Positions 11,101 to 22,000 of a DNA stretch of 27,183 nt are shown here, piece after piece. Every line of letters starts with the position of its first letter. The stretch's first letter is position 1. Under the pieces are notes generated by a model. It searched no databases, was not told the DNA's origin, and was given only the letters and a program-made list of their open reading frames with translations. A program made the translations under genes and the position numbers. The DNA is from Silene noctiflora (taxonomy: Eukaryota > Streptophyta > Magnoliopsida > Caryophyllales > Caryophyllaceae): the NCBI GenBank assembly GCA_009801015.1, contig VHZZ01006209.1, positions 3,465-30,647 of the forward strand, read 5' to 3'.

Positions 11101-12731
11101 GTTGGGAGCATTGCGGCTAATGAGCCTGTGAGTCAAGATGTGATGACAGAGCAACAAAGTTCTACTGCCAGTCCATCTCCATTAGAATCATCAGTTCAGC
11201 CTGTACATGCTAATGAAGCTTCCTTAAACTGTGTTCCTGATGCTGTTTTGTCAACTGAGCAGACAAATAGTTTATCATCTGGGACTGTACCTGAGTCCGC
11301 TCTTCTGGATGAAAGAGCGTTGTTAGCATCCATTGTGCGTACCATTCCACCTGGAGGCAAAATTCGCATCAGCTCAACGGTTTGTGCTTGAACAGTCAAT
11401 TAGTCTTCAAGTTTAAAATTCTTGTTTAAGTGATTTTTTTACCAATTGCCCTCTGATGGATGCGTTATTGAACATGTTGATACAGCTGCCAAATAGACTT
11501 GGAAAGATGCTTGCACCTCTGCGCTGGCATGATTACAAAAAGATATATGGAAAACTCGACGACTTTGTGGCTAGTCATCCTGAAGTATGTTACCTCTGTC
11601 CTTTTCAATACTTTTTATTTTTGAATTATACATAGATATTTCCTTTCACTGGTCTCGATTTTTGGTTGGTTTATATATTTCCCTTCTAAAATCACCCTTT
11701 CTCACAAGTCTGGATTAAAAGATTCTAAAGTGCAAAAATTATCATGGCTGTTCAACCCATTTCTATAAAGCGTGACTTAGTAACTGTCCTGACCCACACC
11801 TGAATTATACCCAAATAAAACACTCCCGAGGTATATCCGAACTTGTGCGGACCCAAACGACTAATTAAAAATGAGACCTAAGTTTATTTACATAGCAAAT
11901 AACAACCTTTGTAGGCATGACTTGATTCATACCCCTAACTGGTATCCCCTAATCCAAAAATGACCTGACTTGTACCTGGCAGGCGATTCATACCAAAAAT
12001 TATCAGCTTACTCTAAACAGATCCTAGCATGGACCCGACTCGAAGGCCCATTTGTCCGGTCTGATAAATTAACACCAGTCAAATTAGGACATTACGGTCT
12101 TATGGAGCTCATTTGTATGTGCAGCTTTTTGTCATTGAAGGAGATTACATCCAACTTCGAGAAGGTGCACAGGGGATTATTGCCGCTACTGCAGCTGTTG
12201 CAAAAGTTGCAGCAGCAGCAGCTGCTGCATCATCGCCTTATTTGTCCTTTTTCCCTCCTGTTGCTGTTACACCAATGGCTGATTTTGGCCGAGTTAAGAA
12301 GATGCCATCAACTGAGTCTAAGCCTGTGAGAAATGTTATGAGCAGCTCACATCCATCAACAATGCAGACCCAGTATTCCAATGGTTCTGCATTCAATGTT
12401 ACTGGAAACCTTTCCAATGTTAAAATCTTAAGTAAACCAAAAGATCCTATGGAGCTCAATGGCCAGCCCTTACGTGTCCATGCTGAAAACGGCACACATT
12501 CTGATAGATCTGGTTTGGGCAACCCTCAAAGCAAGGTTCCTGTTCATTCAAGACCCGTTGCCAATTTTAATGGTAAACAGCCGGGAAGGTAATCTCTTCA
12601 AATTCCCTTTTAGGTACTAATGCTTAAATTTGTAGGCTCCAATTATTTTTCACGCTAAGTCGTTAACGTTTAATTGCATTTTGGCCACTCACAGTCACAG
12701 GACAGCTACAGCACTGCCATCCAGAAGATAG
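5175..12731 (+). CDS. Large coiled-coil protein with winged-helix-like C-terminal domain, 15 coding exons
   Basis: Coding exons: 5175-5291, 5425-5475, 5577-5822, 5915-6013, 6108-6163, 6283-6394, 6546-6716, 7181-7447, 9423-9632, 9722-9922, 9998-10123, 11086-11379, 11486-11584, 12125-12588, 12695-12731. All junctions are GT-AG and phases agree, giving 849 residues. Residues about 75-300 are a long coiled coil rich in E, Q and R (LERKMEEKERELHAV). Residues 310-620 are low-complexity and rich in N, S, Q and G. Residues 627-705 form the best conserved block (LLASIVRTIPPGGKIRISS, then KLDDFVASHPELFVIEGDY), whose second half resembles small winged-helix domains of the LOTUS/Egalitarian N-terminal kind. 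An alanine-rich stretch follows at 703-718. The protein ends in SRR, as I remember for plant orthologues. It belongs to an uncharacterised plant family, loosely annotated as transcription-mediator-related; I recall the C-terminal block as DUF7725 but could not check. Function unknown. The gene is complete and shows no breaks. Confidence 0.9.
6861..6931. repeat. Short direct repeat in intron 7
   Basis: GCCTAAGATTTAGTTTTATC plus one more matching base occurs at 6861-6881 and 6911-6931, a 21-bp perfect direct repeat 50 bp apart. A recent local duplication is likely; no element ends are seen. Confidence 0.8.
7448..9422 (+). other. Long intron 8 of the coiled-coil protein gene
   Basis: This 1,975-bp intron has a GTAGGT donor and a GGTAG acceptor. 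It is T-rich with no complete transposon that I can define. The 20-bp word AGATTTTAAGCAAGCGCCAT occurs at 8339-8358 and again at 8419-8438. Open frames here have no domain content. Confidence 0.7.
10124..11085 (+). other. Intron 11 of the coiled-coil protein gene
   Basis: A 962-bp intron, AT-rich apart from a purine-rich patch (GGAGGAAAGGAGAGGGAGGG) near 10227-10246. I see no RNA gene or bounded mobile element. Confidence 0.6.
11789..12090. repeat. Degenerate GACCC/GACCTG-rich patch in intron 13
   Basis: Words such as GACCCACACCTGA, GGACCCAAACGAC, TGACCTGACTTG and GGACCCGACTCG recur irregularly through most of this intron. They look like a decayed array of the GACCC type common in plant introns, possibly the reverse-strand relative of the G-rich block at 4511-4780. 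No clear ends or target duplication were found. Confidence 0.4.
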
Positions 12732-13600
12732 TAAGTGTTCTCTATCATACTTGTTTTCTTGATTTAATTTGCGTACCTTGTACTTTGCATTCTGTTTGAA
12801 TTCGTGATTTCTTCCTCCCTTTCTTAAAAATTGTTGCATTTTCTAAAATGTGAGGTGCATTTTAAAAGTAGTAAACCTATTGCAATGAACAAGTTGATTT
12901 TAAGGGAAAATGCATCCCGCGACTTGCATGTACTAAGTCATAGAATTGGGAGAAATGATTGTATGATTTACATGCTTAACTTTGGAGTCTCAGTAGTTCC
13001 TTCTATCTTCTCCTAAATCATAATGCTATTTTTTTTAAAACTCTCGTATTTACTGTGATACAAATGTGTATGACGATACAACTTACAAGTTTGTACTACC
13101 GGGCATGGTATCACTGCACCGAAACGCGACCCTTTTGTTGAGGTTTTAAAATTTACCATGACTACATTTTGAGGCATTGTTCAGTCGTAAATAACGAGAT
13201 TAAGCAGCAATAGCTGATACCACAACCGTTGAGATTTAAAACCGTGGTGGTTTAGTGGTAACAACATAATTCTTATTTATTATACTGTACTTCAGTTTGA
13301 TGTGATATCGTGATATCTTGTAATCACATACCCTGTACGTGGTTTGTCAAGCATTTCTACGTCATTTTTGTCAGCTGCCTTTTCTTATCAGGTATCTGGG
13401 AATCCATTGAAGGCATGCAAACATTTGGGAAAGTAGGAATGTAAATTAAAAATCCTAACTTGTGAATGGCATCATTTGACAGGATCTCGTCTGAAGTCGA
13501 CTACTCAAATATGCATTCTGCTGCCCAGTACAATTACTTATTGGAGAAGAATCCTGTCAAGTTTAGGATGCCATTATCTTGTGAAGAAGCAATTTCCTAA
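12695..13600 (+). other. Possible cassette exon and alternative last exon
   Basis: The terminal exon begins at 12695 and its TAG stop is at 12729-12731. Base 12731 is also the first base of a near-perfect donor (GTAAGT), and an acceptor (TTTGACAG) ends at 13482. If that intron is removed, TA joins a G and still makes TAG, so the included form ends in SRR either way. If the 36-nt exon 12695-12730 is skipped, exon 14 joins 13483 in frame and adds 38 residues (beginning ISSEVDYSNMHSAAQ) before TAA at 13598-13600. The included form is likely the main one because its end matches what I remember of orthologues. A second acceptor at 12699-12700, 6 bp after the first, is also in frame. Confidence 0.4.
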
Positions 13601-15395
13601 TCCAAATGTCCATCCAATTTATGCTTCACTTTTGTCACACTCGGGATTTATTTATGTCATTTAAACTTAAACTAAACTTACTAATTTCGCCTTGCGTCTC
13701 TCATTTAATATATTTCGTGGTGAATTTGAAGTCTGGAGAATGCACTGTCTGGGATACCAACTATTTTGGTGAAATGTTATATCTTTCATTATCTGAATCT
13801 CAAATGAGCCTTCCGTGGCACCTAATGACCAAGGATCAACAACGAAAAAAGAAGAGTTATGGTTCAAGAATCAACATAATTGAACCATCATTCTGTTTAT
13901 ATTTATACTCAAAACACTCAATGTCTCCCTCTTTTCATTAATACCTCTCGGCTCTCACGGGGAATGATGACTGAGGACTGAAAAGGGTAAATAAATGATT
14001 AAATCGTTAAGCTTCTTGTAATGGTCAAAACAAGAGATTATGAGTGAGGATCGCTCATTTCCAACTGCATCTATGGATTAGTAATTTCTCGAGTATATTG
14101 GAAATAGACATAATTTATGTTAGAGGATAATTTTAAAAAATTGTACGAGTATCAATTATAAAAGTACGGATTCTCTGCATTTTACTAAAAGAAAATTTTA
14201 AATTATTTCTTTCTTAATTTCATTAAATAATCAACTGTATAATTGTTTTCGGATAAAATTTGGACCATTGAGAGGAAGTGATATCTAAACTGCATCATAA
14301 ACACCCTTAACAAATATTTCACTTGTTCTCGTCAACTATTTACATTCAGTTTTGTTAGTTTCGTTATAAAAACGCGCAGGACAGGGTTTCAAATGTAAAT
14401 AAAAAATCTTTGTATTCTCACAAGCCTCGTCAACCTACAAACTATCATTGATAAGTAGCATCACACCACGGTCACAAACCCTTCCACCCATGTTGACCAA
14501 GGAAAATGTGCCAATAGGTTATGGTGGGTATGTCGGGGTGTTCAGTGGGAGGTAGGAGGTAGTTATGTAGTGTCCAAGGTGGTTAGGATTGACAGTGACT
14601 AGAGTTGGTGATGAACGGTTGGGGGTTCGTCTGGAACGAAGGTGCATTGGTAGCCGGATGGTGTTGACAAGTGGCTAAGGTCATAGGGTTGGCACTTGGC
14701 AGAGCTACATTAAGAGGCGCTCCTTGGGCCTTAGGCTGGAATGGTAGCTGGTGGTAGGTGCAAAGGCGAACTAATAATTTACTCCCTTTAAATCCAGATG
14801 CAACATTGCAACATAATTTCAAAATCTTCTATTGGAAAGGTAGGCGGAGCCACATAGGCGCAAGGCATTTGGATTTGAAGGGAGAGCGCGTAACCTATTA
14901 GCTTCAACGAGCCAAAAATGGAATTCATAATTAAATAGGAGACAAGAGAGGTAATCAAGCAGCTGATGGAACGTTGATTTTCTTTGGCGTTCAAGTAAGA
15001 AGAAAAACAACCAGACAGACGTGCATCACTGCATCAGGGATTCAGGGAGCATCGTTTCCAAAGAGGAGCAATAAAACTAGAAAAAATATTTTTGGCCAAT
15101 AAGCCTACAAGAGGCACAAAGCCTATATTTGAATCTTAACCACCATACCATGGTCTTGATTTCTCTTTTCTTCTTGGACTGAATGACGTCCAAGTTTTTT
15201 CTAAGGTGAACGACACCCTTGCCGAAAGCTAATTCAGTTGACAATGTAAGCAAAATACTCCTACCTATCTATTGTAATAATAACTCTACTATGAAACAAT
15301 GATACCTGTGGGGAAGGACCTCATTGTTTTCATTTACATGCAGCAAGGGAACATGTTATACATAGGCAAAATTCGCATTCAAGGCATTTCTAAGT
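13601..15395. other. Convergent intergenic region
   Basis: This lies between the 3' ends of the coiled-coil protein gene and the GIF gene. It holds 3' UTR sequence, candidate AATAAA signals (for example near 13986 and 14398) and a G/T-rich patch at about 14515-14770. Minus-strand frames at 14583-15010 have no domains I recognise and no convincing splice partners. Confidence 0.45.
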
Positions 15396-17334
15396 TCACT
15401 TCCCTTCGGAACCAGTCTCTGACCCATCTTGTCTGGTACGAGCATCCATAAAATGGGCTGCAGAACCGTGACCCGTTTGAAGGGCAGGATGCAAGCCACT
15501 AGGCCCAGGTCCGGGCCCACCCATCCTCATCCCCATCATGCCTCCCATAGACTGCTGATGTTGGATATGATGCGATTGATGATCATAAGGCTGACCCATG
15601 AAGGGCATCCTTCCCCCATACCCAACTGTCTGTTGTTGGGAAAACCCAGCTTGAGGAGGCTGCATGAGAGGTGGCCCTTGCGTGGTCGATTGCATGGGCA
15701 TCTGCAATTTTCTGAAACTTTTGAGCATGGAAGATAACATACTTCCTAGACAATATACTCCGTATATAGACTATACAAGGAATGAAGAAGATACCTGAGG
15801 TTGAGATTGAGGCTGAGGCTGCTGGGGTGGGGGTTGTGGTTGTAGTTGCGGCGATGGCTGAGATGGACCCGTTGGTGCAGGTGGCTGGGCATCAGCTATT
15901 GCAGCCAAGTACATTAAATTCTTTTGAAGCTGAGCTTGATACCTAAAAAACAGAAACTGTATAAAACTTTTTTCCTTCTTTTTGTGTAAAAGGAACCAGA
16001 AGAGCAGATTTGCTATTGACATGTTTAAACAACTTTATAGTTGACATCTGCAAGAACCTCTCAAATACAGGCAAAAGATATCCCATAGGTAAGTCACTAA
16101 ACAAGTTATCATCTTTGATAACAAATGATTCGAGTTTTAAAATAAATATTACAACTTGAAATACAGCAAAAAAGTCTATTGTCCTCGAAAGTTGAGGCAA
16201 TGATTTTATAGCTCATTTAAAAAAAGGATTGGAGCTGTAGCTTCTAATTCCACCTTTCGCCCACAAGACCGTAGTCTAACTCTCAGTGGAACCACTATAA
16301 GGGTTTCCCTTGACTCCTCTTTAAAATCCCATCCTATCTGAATTACCCATGTCATGTGACGAATGCTTACTTCTTTCTCATAACAATCAGTACACGCTCT
16401 AATAGGGTAGCCACTTCTACAGAAGAGGTAAGCAGAAGTGGCTGCAGAACTATCATAGTTTGTCTGAACAAAAAGTATCCCGTGCAAGAGAAAAGGAGGG
16501 AAGGGGGATGATCGGATAGAGGGAGAGGTAGAGGTAGAAGTAGAGCAAGGGAGGTTAGTCTGAAAAAGCCTACCCAAGAGCACGACTTAATAAATCACTA
16601 ACCAAGACGCTTTGGGCGCCTTTCCCTAAAAGCAAAGCTAACAAGCTGCACTCGCAGGCACGCAGCTAGGGGAAATGACATACATTAGCCTAGCTCAAAT
16701 TACTAAACCTGAAACCCTCAAAGGTTCAAACCAATTTCATCGACAAAGATAACAAACAGCTGAAAAGAACTTTCATGATTGTTGCAAACTACTCATACTT
16801 AATAATTCACTAAAACACTCAAATTGAACTTCAAAAATCAAAATTACACACACTAATTATACTTTTAACAAAAAAAATGCTTCCTCCTCCGTCCTAATCA
16901 TTTATTTACCTTCGAATAAAATACCACTTGCAAAAAATAAAATATGTAAACAATTGACTGAAATGGAGGGAGTAAAGCCACCACACAACCAAAATGAGGT
17001 AAATTAGCAACTTACTGAGCACATTCATTAATTTTACCCAAATTCTGACTTTCCATGATCGCCATAATCAACTGCTTATTCTCATCCAAATACTACAAAA
17101 TCATCAAAATCACCAAAAATGAAAAATGGGAAACAAAGAAAATGAAAAACCCAGAAAAGAAAAACACAAAATAATCAAAATTTAAATGTAATTCAAGAAA
17201 TAAAAATGTACCCACAAAATTAAAACTAAAATGGTAAATAAAGATTAAACCTTTTGAATTTGTTCAGTGGAGAGCATGGTGGGTTGTTGTTGTTGTGGTG
17301 TAGGCATACCAAACATTTGAGGTGATTGTTGCAT
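15396..17334 (-). CDS. GIF2-like: GRF-interacting factor, GIF2/GIF3 type (SSXT/SNH domain coactivator)
   Basis: Four exons on the minus strand: 17334-17251, 17092-17016, 15942-15795 and 15701-15396, all GT-AG with matching phases, encode 204 residues. The start MQQSPQMFGMP resembles Arabidopsis GIF2. Residues about 20-73 are the SNH domain (YLDENKQLIMAIMESQNLGK, then QLQKNLMYLAAIADAQP). Residues 74-103 are rich in P and Q, and 104-204 are rich in Q, G, M and H, ending DGSETGSEGK. In the family, the SNH domain binds the QLQ domain of GROWTH-REGULATING FACTORs, and the C-terminal part helps recruit SWI/SNF remodelling complexes in the nucleus, promoting cell proliferation in leaves and flowers. 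Arabidopsis members are 195-223 residues, so this one is full length. No ATG lies in the first ~160 bp of leader. Intron 2 (1,073 bp) carries a Stowaway-like MITE. Confidence 0.95.
16881..16972. mobile_element. Stowaway-like MITE in GIF intron 2
   Basis: TTCCTCCTCCGTCCTAATCA on the left faces TGAAATGGAGGGAG on the right, the usual plant Stowaway ends; TATTTACC and TATGTAAACAA continue the arms. About 92 bp. TA follows the right end at 16973-16974, but the left TA has been lost, suggesting an older insertion. Confidence 0.75.
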
Positions 17335-17485
17335 TTTTCTTATGAATTATTAGGGTTTCTTGAGTGTGTTATGAAGATGATTTAAGAAAGGGGGAAGATT
17401 TAGGAAAACCTAGAAATCAATTTAAGGAAGCTTGGATGAAGAAATGTTAGGGAGCAACTTTGCAAAAAGGGGGAATTGAACTTTG

Positions 17486-18397
17486 GACAAAGGCGGCATA
17501 CCAACACAAAATCAAGTTTACATTTTCATTTATTTATTTTTTAAATTAATTTTTTGATTTAGGTGTTTGAAAATAGTCTTTTGAGAAAATTTGTGATCTA
17601 CAATTATAAAACCAACAGACTTTCTATTAAGGATGAAAATGATTTGTCATTTATATGGTTAATTTCGACTTAAATCTAGTCTAAAATAGAATGGTGTAAA
17701 GACAAAAAGAATAAGGAAAAGGCGAACTGAGTACAACGAAGAAACTCTAACTTCAGTTGAAATGGAGAACAAAGTTGTTATATACGTTGTATGCATGTGT
17801 AATGTTTGAAGTTTAAAATAGATTGCATGTATTAATTGTTTGTCACGCCATTTACGTGATGTTGTATAATAACTCTGTTACATGAACACGTCATTATAAT
17901 GGGATGTTTATCCCATGTTCTAAGTTAAGTTTTCCGAGCCTACGTAGACAAAGGCGACATACCAACACAAATCAATTTTAAAAGATTTACTATCATTTAT
18001 ATGGTTAGTTTCAATTTACAGCCGGTAAAGTAGAACAGTGTAAATACATGAATAAGGAAAAAATAAAGTTACTTAAGGTGGAAAAACATCAAACTCTATT
18101 GAAATTAAGGAAGAAGTTGTATTGCCATTGCCAAAGCGTCTCCCTTGTGACGGGTCGGATCCGAAGACGGATAATGTCACTCACAAAACGAATAGGGGGG
18201 ACAAGGTGGGGGCACCCCCGTGTGCTTCCCTCTCTCCTTTATTTGGGCATTTTGTGAGACAAAATGGTACCCGTCTTTTCATTTGTGACGGATACCTTCC
18301 GTCACAAATGAGAATTTGCCATTGCTTGGAGTTTATGATAGATTGCATGTATTGTTTGTTTGTCACATCATCTACGTGTTATAAACTTGTAATAATC
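17486..18397. repeat. Diverged tandem duplication upstream of the GIF gene
   Basis: GACAAAGGCGGCATACCAAC at 17486 returns with one change at 17947. Further matches follow in the same order: TCATTTATATGGTTAATTTC near 17648 and TCATTTATATGGTTAGTTTC near 17994; GAATAAGGAAAA near 17709 and 18050; AGATTGCATGTATT near 17820 and 18340; TTTGTCACGCCATTTACGTG near 17840 and TTTGTCACATCATCTACGTG near 18359. Copy 1 spans about 17486-17880 and copy 2 about 17947-18397. Copy 1 has about 100 bp not in copy 2, and copy 2 holds a MITE missing from copy 1. The duplication starts about 150 bp upstream of the GIF start codon, so it probably covers its promoter. Confidence 0.8.
18131..18316. mobile_element. Mutator-like MITE, about 185 bp
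   Basis: TTGCCATTG at 18122-18130 is repeated at 18316-18324 (the match extends one base further), a 9-bp target duplication. Just inside, AAAGCGTCTCCCTTGTGACG faces CGTCACAAATGAGAATTT, giving imperfect inverted ends with a shared CTTGTGACGG/CCGTCACAAA core. A second inverted pair, GTGACGGATACC and TTCCGTCACAA, sits at the right end. The element is absent from the corresponding place in duplication copy 1, which confirms it as an insertion. It codes for nothing. Confidence 0.8.
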
Positions 18398-19033
18398 AAT
18401 CAAAATTCATTTAATTAAGCATACTCAAATAAACATACCCAACTAATTTTTTGTTTATTAGGTAAAAAAACTAATTTGATCCTCTAGGATAAGACCGGCT
18501 ATTTCATCCTTTCAGATGAACGAGATACGTTGCAAGCCACCTCAAAATGTTCTAATAGAAGTCATAATAAAGCTTATTTAACTTAATTAAGAGTAAAAGT
18601 GATCACTTTCACGTCAGTCTTTTTGGTTTGGCCTAAAATACAAACACACAAAAATAATCCAAAAATGGAATAAGGTTACTCAGGCACAATCTAATGACCG
18701 ATATGATCAACTTATCATTCTAAATCGGTGATTATAATTGGACCGATCTAGTCCCAGTGATGACAACCGAATTTTATAATTCAAGTTTCGGTTTACATAT
18801 TCAAATTGGGTATAATCTAATTTACCGATCTAAAAGAGATAGACAACCTCTTATGTTAGGCTATGTGCCTAACTTGTGATCGTTATGAGAAGATGGACTG
18901 TTTTTAGAAACGAAGTAGACACATAAAAGTTGGAAAAAACACAGGAGTGCCCAACTCCCTAGTCCCTCCGAATCCCCTGAGAAAGAAAAAGAGAGAAATT
19001 GGAAGATCAATAGGGAAAAGAAGAAGAAGAAAG
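18398..19033. other. Intergenic DNA and 5' region of the small membrane protein gene
   Basis: AT-rich sequence without an ORF of interest. Purine-rich leader sequence (GAGAAAGAAAAAGAGAG region, 18978-19033) precedes the ATG at 19034. CATAAAAG near 18922 could act as a weak TATA element. Confidence 0.4.
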
Positions 19034-22000
19034 ATGGGTTACATTATGAGGCTTAAACTTGCATCATTTGTTGCAGGAACAGCTGTTGCTTCAGTTGCTG
19101 GTGTTTACATCCTTTACAAAGATTACAACATTTCTCACCTCTCCCTTTCTGATCAGGTATTTCTCTTTTCTGTACTAAAGTTTTCAATTTTTGTATACCC
19201 TTTTTGATTTTGATATGAGTATGAATGTGCCCTTTGATGATTGTTATTGTTTCGGGTTTTTTTATGTGATTTTTGTGTAATGTGGGATGTTGTTACCTTA
19301 ATTTAGCAAATGGGGTTTACCCATTTTGTGATTGGACTAGAATTTGCATGTTTATGTGAGGAATTCTTATGTCCATGGGGTGTATCATGTCAGCGTACAC
19401 CCGTGTCCATGAATAATTAAGCATGATCTATGTAAAATGAAGGAGGCTTCTCATTGGCGAAGGTGTACGGCTGTACGGTGGCATAAGTCACCCCGAATAC
19501 CTAAGAAATTTTCTGTATGGATTAGAGATTTAGAGATTAAATGTAATTATGTGTGTTCAATGGGGAGAATGTGATTAGCTGTTGATTTTGGATGGGCATT
19601 TTGGGTAATTTAGGTTTTGGGGATGGACTGTAGTAGGGGAGGCACTGTGGAAAGTTGAGTAAGAAGGTTATACTTATGATGTTCTGATTAAAGTAGCATG
19701 TCTAGGGTTAACGATCTAAAGCGAGACTAGTTGAGCTTGTACTCTTGGATGAGGAAGGAGAGTGAGATGAAATGTCTTTTGACCACTTCGAAAGAGTGGG
19801 TAGGTGTGGGTGCCCTGAAACTGGCATTAAGTGTACGGTTGTGACGGCCTCTTGAAGGTAGTTAAGATTACTACTTCAGTAAAGGAGGAGCCACCAATGA
19901 AGGACATTAGGTATCTTTGAAAATGTTAGAAATATTTCAAGTTTTCTGCGCTAATTTTGGTGGTTAACTAAAATCATACTCTTTGATTTTGCTAACTGTA
20001 CCTTTTTGGCACATAGCTCTTTGTTTTGTGGAACTCATGAGTTAAAGGGATCCTTCAGGAGGACCTTTTGTGCTTGGCATATGCAGCTATGCTGCCAGAG
20101 TCGGAATTTTGTTGTCAATTGTCATCTATCTTTCCTTGTAAAGGAAGCAACAAGGGCAGTTTTAATGCTTAGGGAGTGAACCTTGGTCATGAGTCATGAG
20201 TACCACCTCTAGCTCACATTTGCTAGAAGGGAGTTTTCATTTTTAGTGTACTAATTGGTATGAGTATATATTTTGGTGGAGGCTACCGTTATAGCTAGGG
20301 AAATCTCTAGATATAACATTCTTTGTACAGGCGATAAATAGTTAAAATCCAGATGGGAACTAAGGTCGTTGATTTTTGGTTAATGGTTGTAGATTTGTTC
20401 TCAGACATTCTTCTCACTTTTCAAACAGTACTTTTGAAAGGTATCCCTGGTTTTGAGCAGCTACTTAGTGTTCCGTAGGTTTCTTTTTGGGTCTTGGATG
20501 TAGAAATCTAGTGCTTTCATGACTATTACTACTTTCTCCGTCCTAACTCCTAATCATTTGTTTACATTTTCTATTCACTGAGAGGGTTATTTTAATCAAA
20601 GCTAAACAAATGATGATGGAAGGAGTCTTTTTTTTTTTTTTTTTAATTTTTTTGGGGGGGGGAAGGGAAGAATTTTTTTCATGTGTTTACACATTACAAT
20701 GGTATCTTGGTATCAGTCAGGGTTGCTGAATTCATAATACACATAATTCGAATTCGCAATTCGCTCAAAATAGGGATTGGAATACGCAACGTATTACAAA
20801 AAAAAGCGATTCGTGAATTCATAATTACTAATACGCTTCATTTACTTGATGATAATAACAAAAAAACAAAAGGTTCATTGCATAAAGATCAACAATTCAG
20901 CAACCACCAAAATAAGTCTACTGGTCATATTTTCTGGTTTCTCAAGTAAACACAATGTAACGAAACCAGATAAAACACCAAAACTAAGATTAAGTTGCTA
21001 GTCTACCGATACATCTCCTTTCCCTTTGATGATCTTTGAAGTTGATCATATTATATTGAATAATCTTTGAAGTTGATCATATTATATTGAATTTTTAGTT
21101 TTTAATACATGAATTGAACTTTTAGAATTCGCTAATTTTTATATATAATTCGCGAATTAGTGCGAATTAATACATGAATTAAACTTTTAGAATTCACTAG
21201 TTTTTATATATAATTCGCGAATTAGTGCGAATTAATTCGAAAACCTATTGCGAATTGATACGCGCGTATTAATTCGCAATACGCACCCTATGTTGGCGAA
21301 TTAGGTAACCCTGGTATCAGTGATTCACATTTGCGTTATTGAAAACAAAGTTGTGGCCGTGGTTCACCAATACGAGGCTCACACGTTCGGGTTATAATAA
21401 TCCCATTAAAACCCAATCCTTCCTTCGTTTACTACAAATTCCTCCAAGTTGAAGGTGTCTGGTCTCATGAAAGAATACTTGATAGAGTTTCCTTTGACTT
21501 ATGAGGTTTGTAGATAAGTGTCTTATTCCTTGGTATTACTTGAAGTTGTGTTGATCCCTTTTTTGGACTTGTAATACTATTGATGCCTGATGACTTTGAG
21601 GCACTAAAGTTTTTACATTTATTGGCCTACTAGAATTTGTTTTGATCCGTCTTTGTCAATGACGGGCGGCTGGCATAATAATGGTTGCGAATGCTCAGTA
21701 TTCTCAAGTGGGAAACTGGTTTTGAATTGTGAGTTTCGGTGCAAGGGTTACATTCAGTGGCAGACCCAATTTTGGACTTTTGGAGAGTGTGTGGGCACAA
21801 TTGTAAAATTAAGTCGCTGAACATCAAGAAAAATGGATTGGATTCATTTAAATCGACTAGCCGCTAGCCTGCTGTGTAGATCATCAGCAACAATACCACT
21901 GGGCCAATGGTCTCTTCTACACGACACATATATATTCTTTCCTAGTTATCAAGGGTGTATGTTCACGATCTATTCCTATGCACCCCTCTAGGTCCTTACG

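Noticed and set aside
14583-15010. Minus-strand frames downstream of the GIF gene as extra exons or a small gene
   Set aside because: No domain similarity, the GIF frame already ends with a normal C-terminus at 15396, and the frames overlap each other without convincing splice sites.
15771-16200. Minus-strand frames in GIF intron 2 as extra coding sequence
   Set aside because: The reading frame runs on from exon 3 into the intron by chance; the acceptor before 15942 and the conserved SNH domain junction fix the exon border.
18947-19033. Upstream extension of the small membrane protein
   Set aside because: The in-frame upstream region has no ATG, only GTG at its start, and reads as a purine-rich leader; the ATG at 19034 gives a sensible N-terminus.
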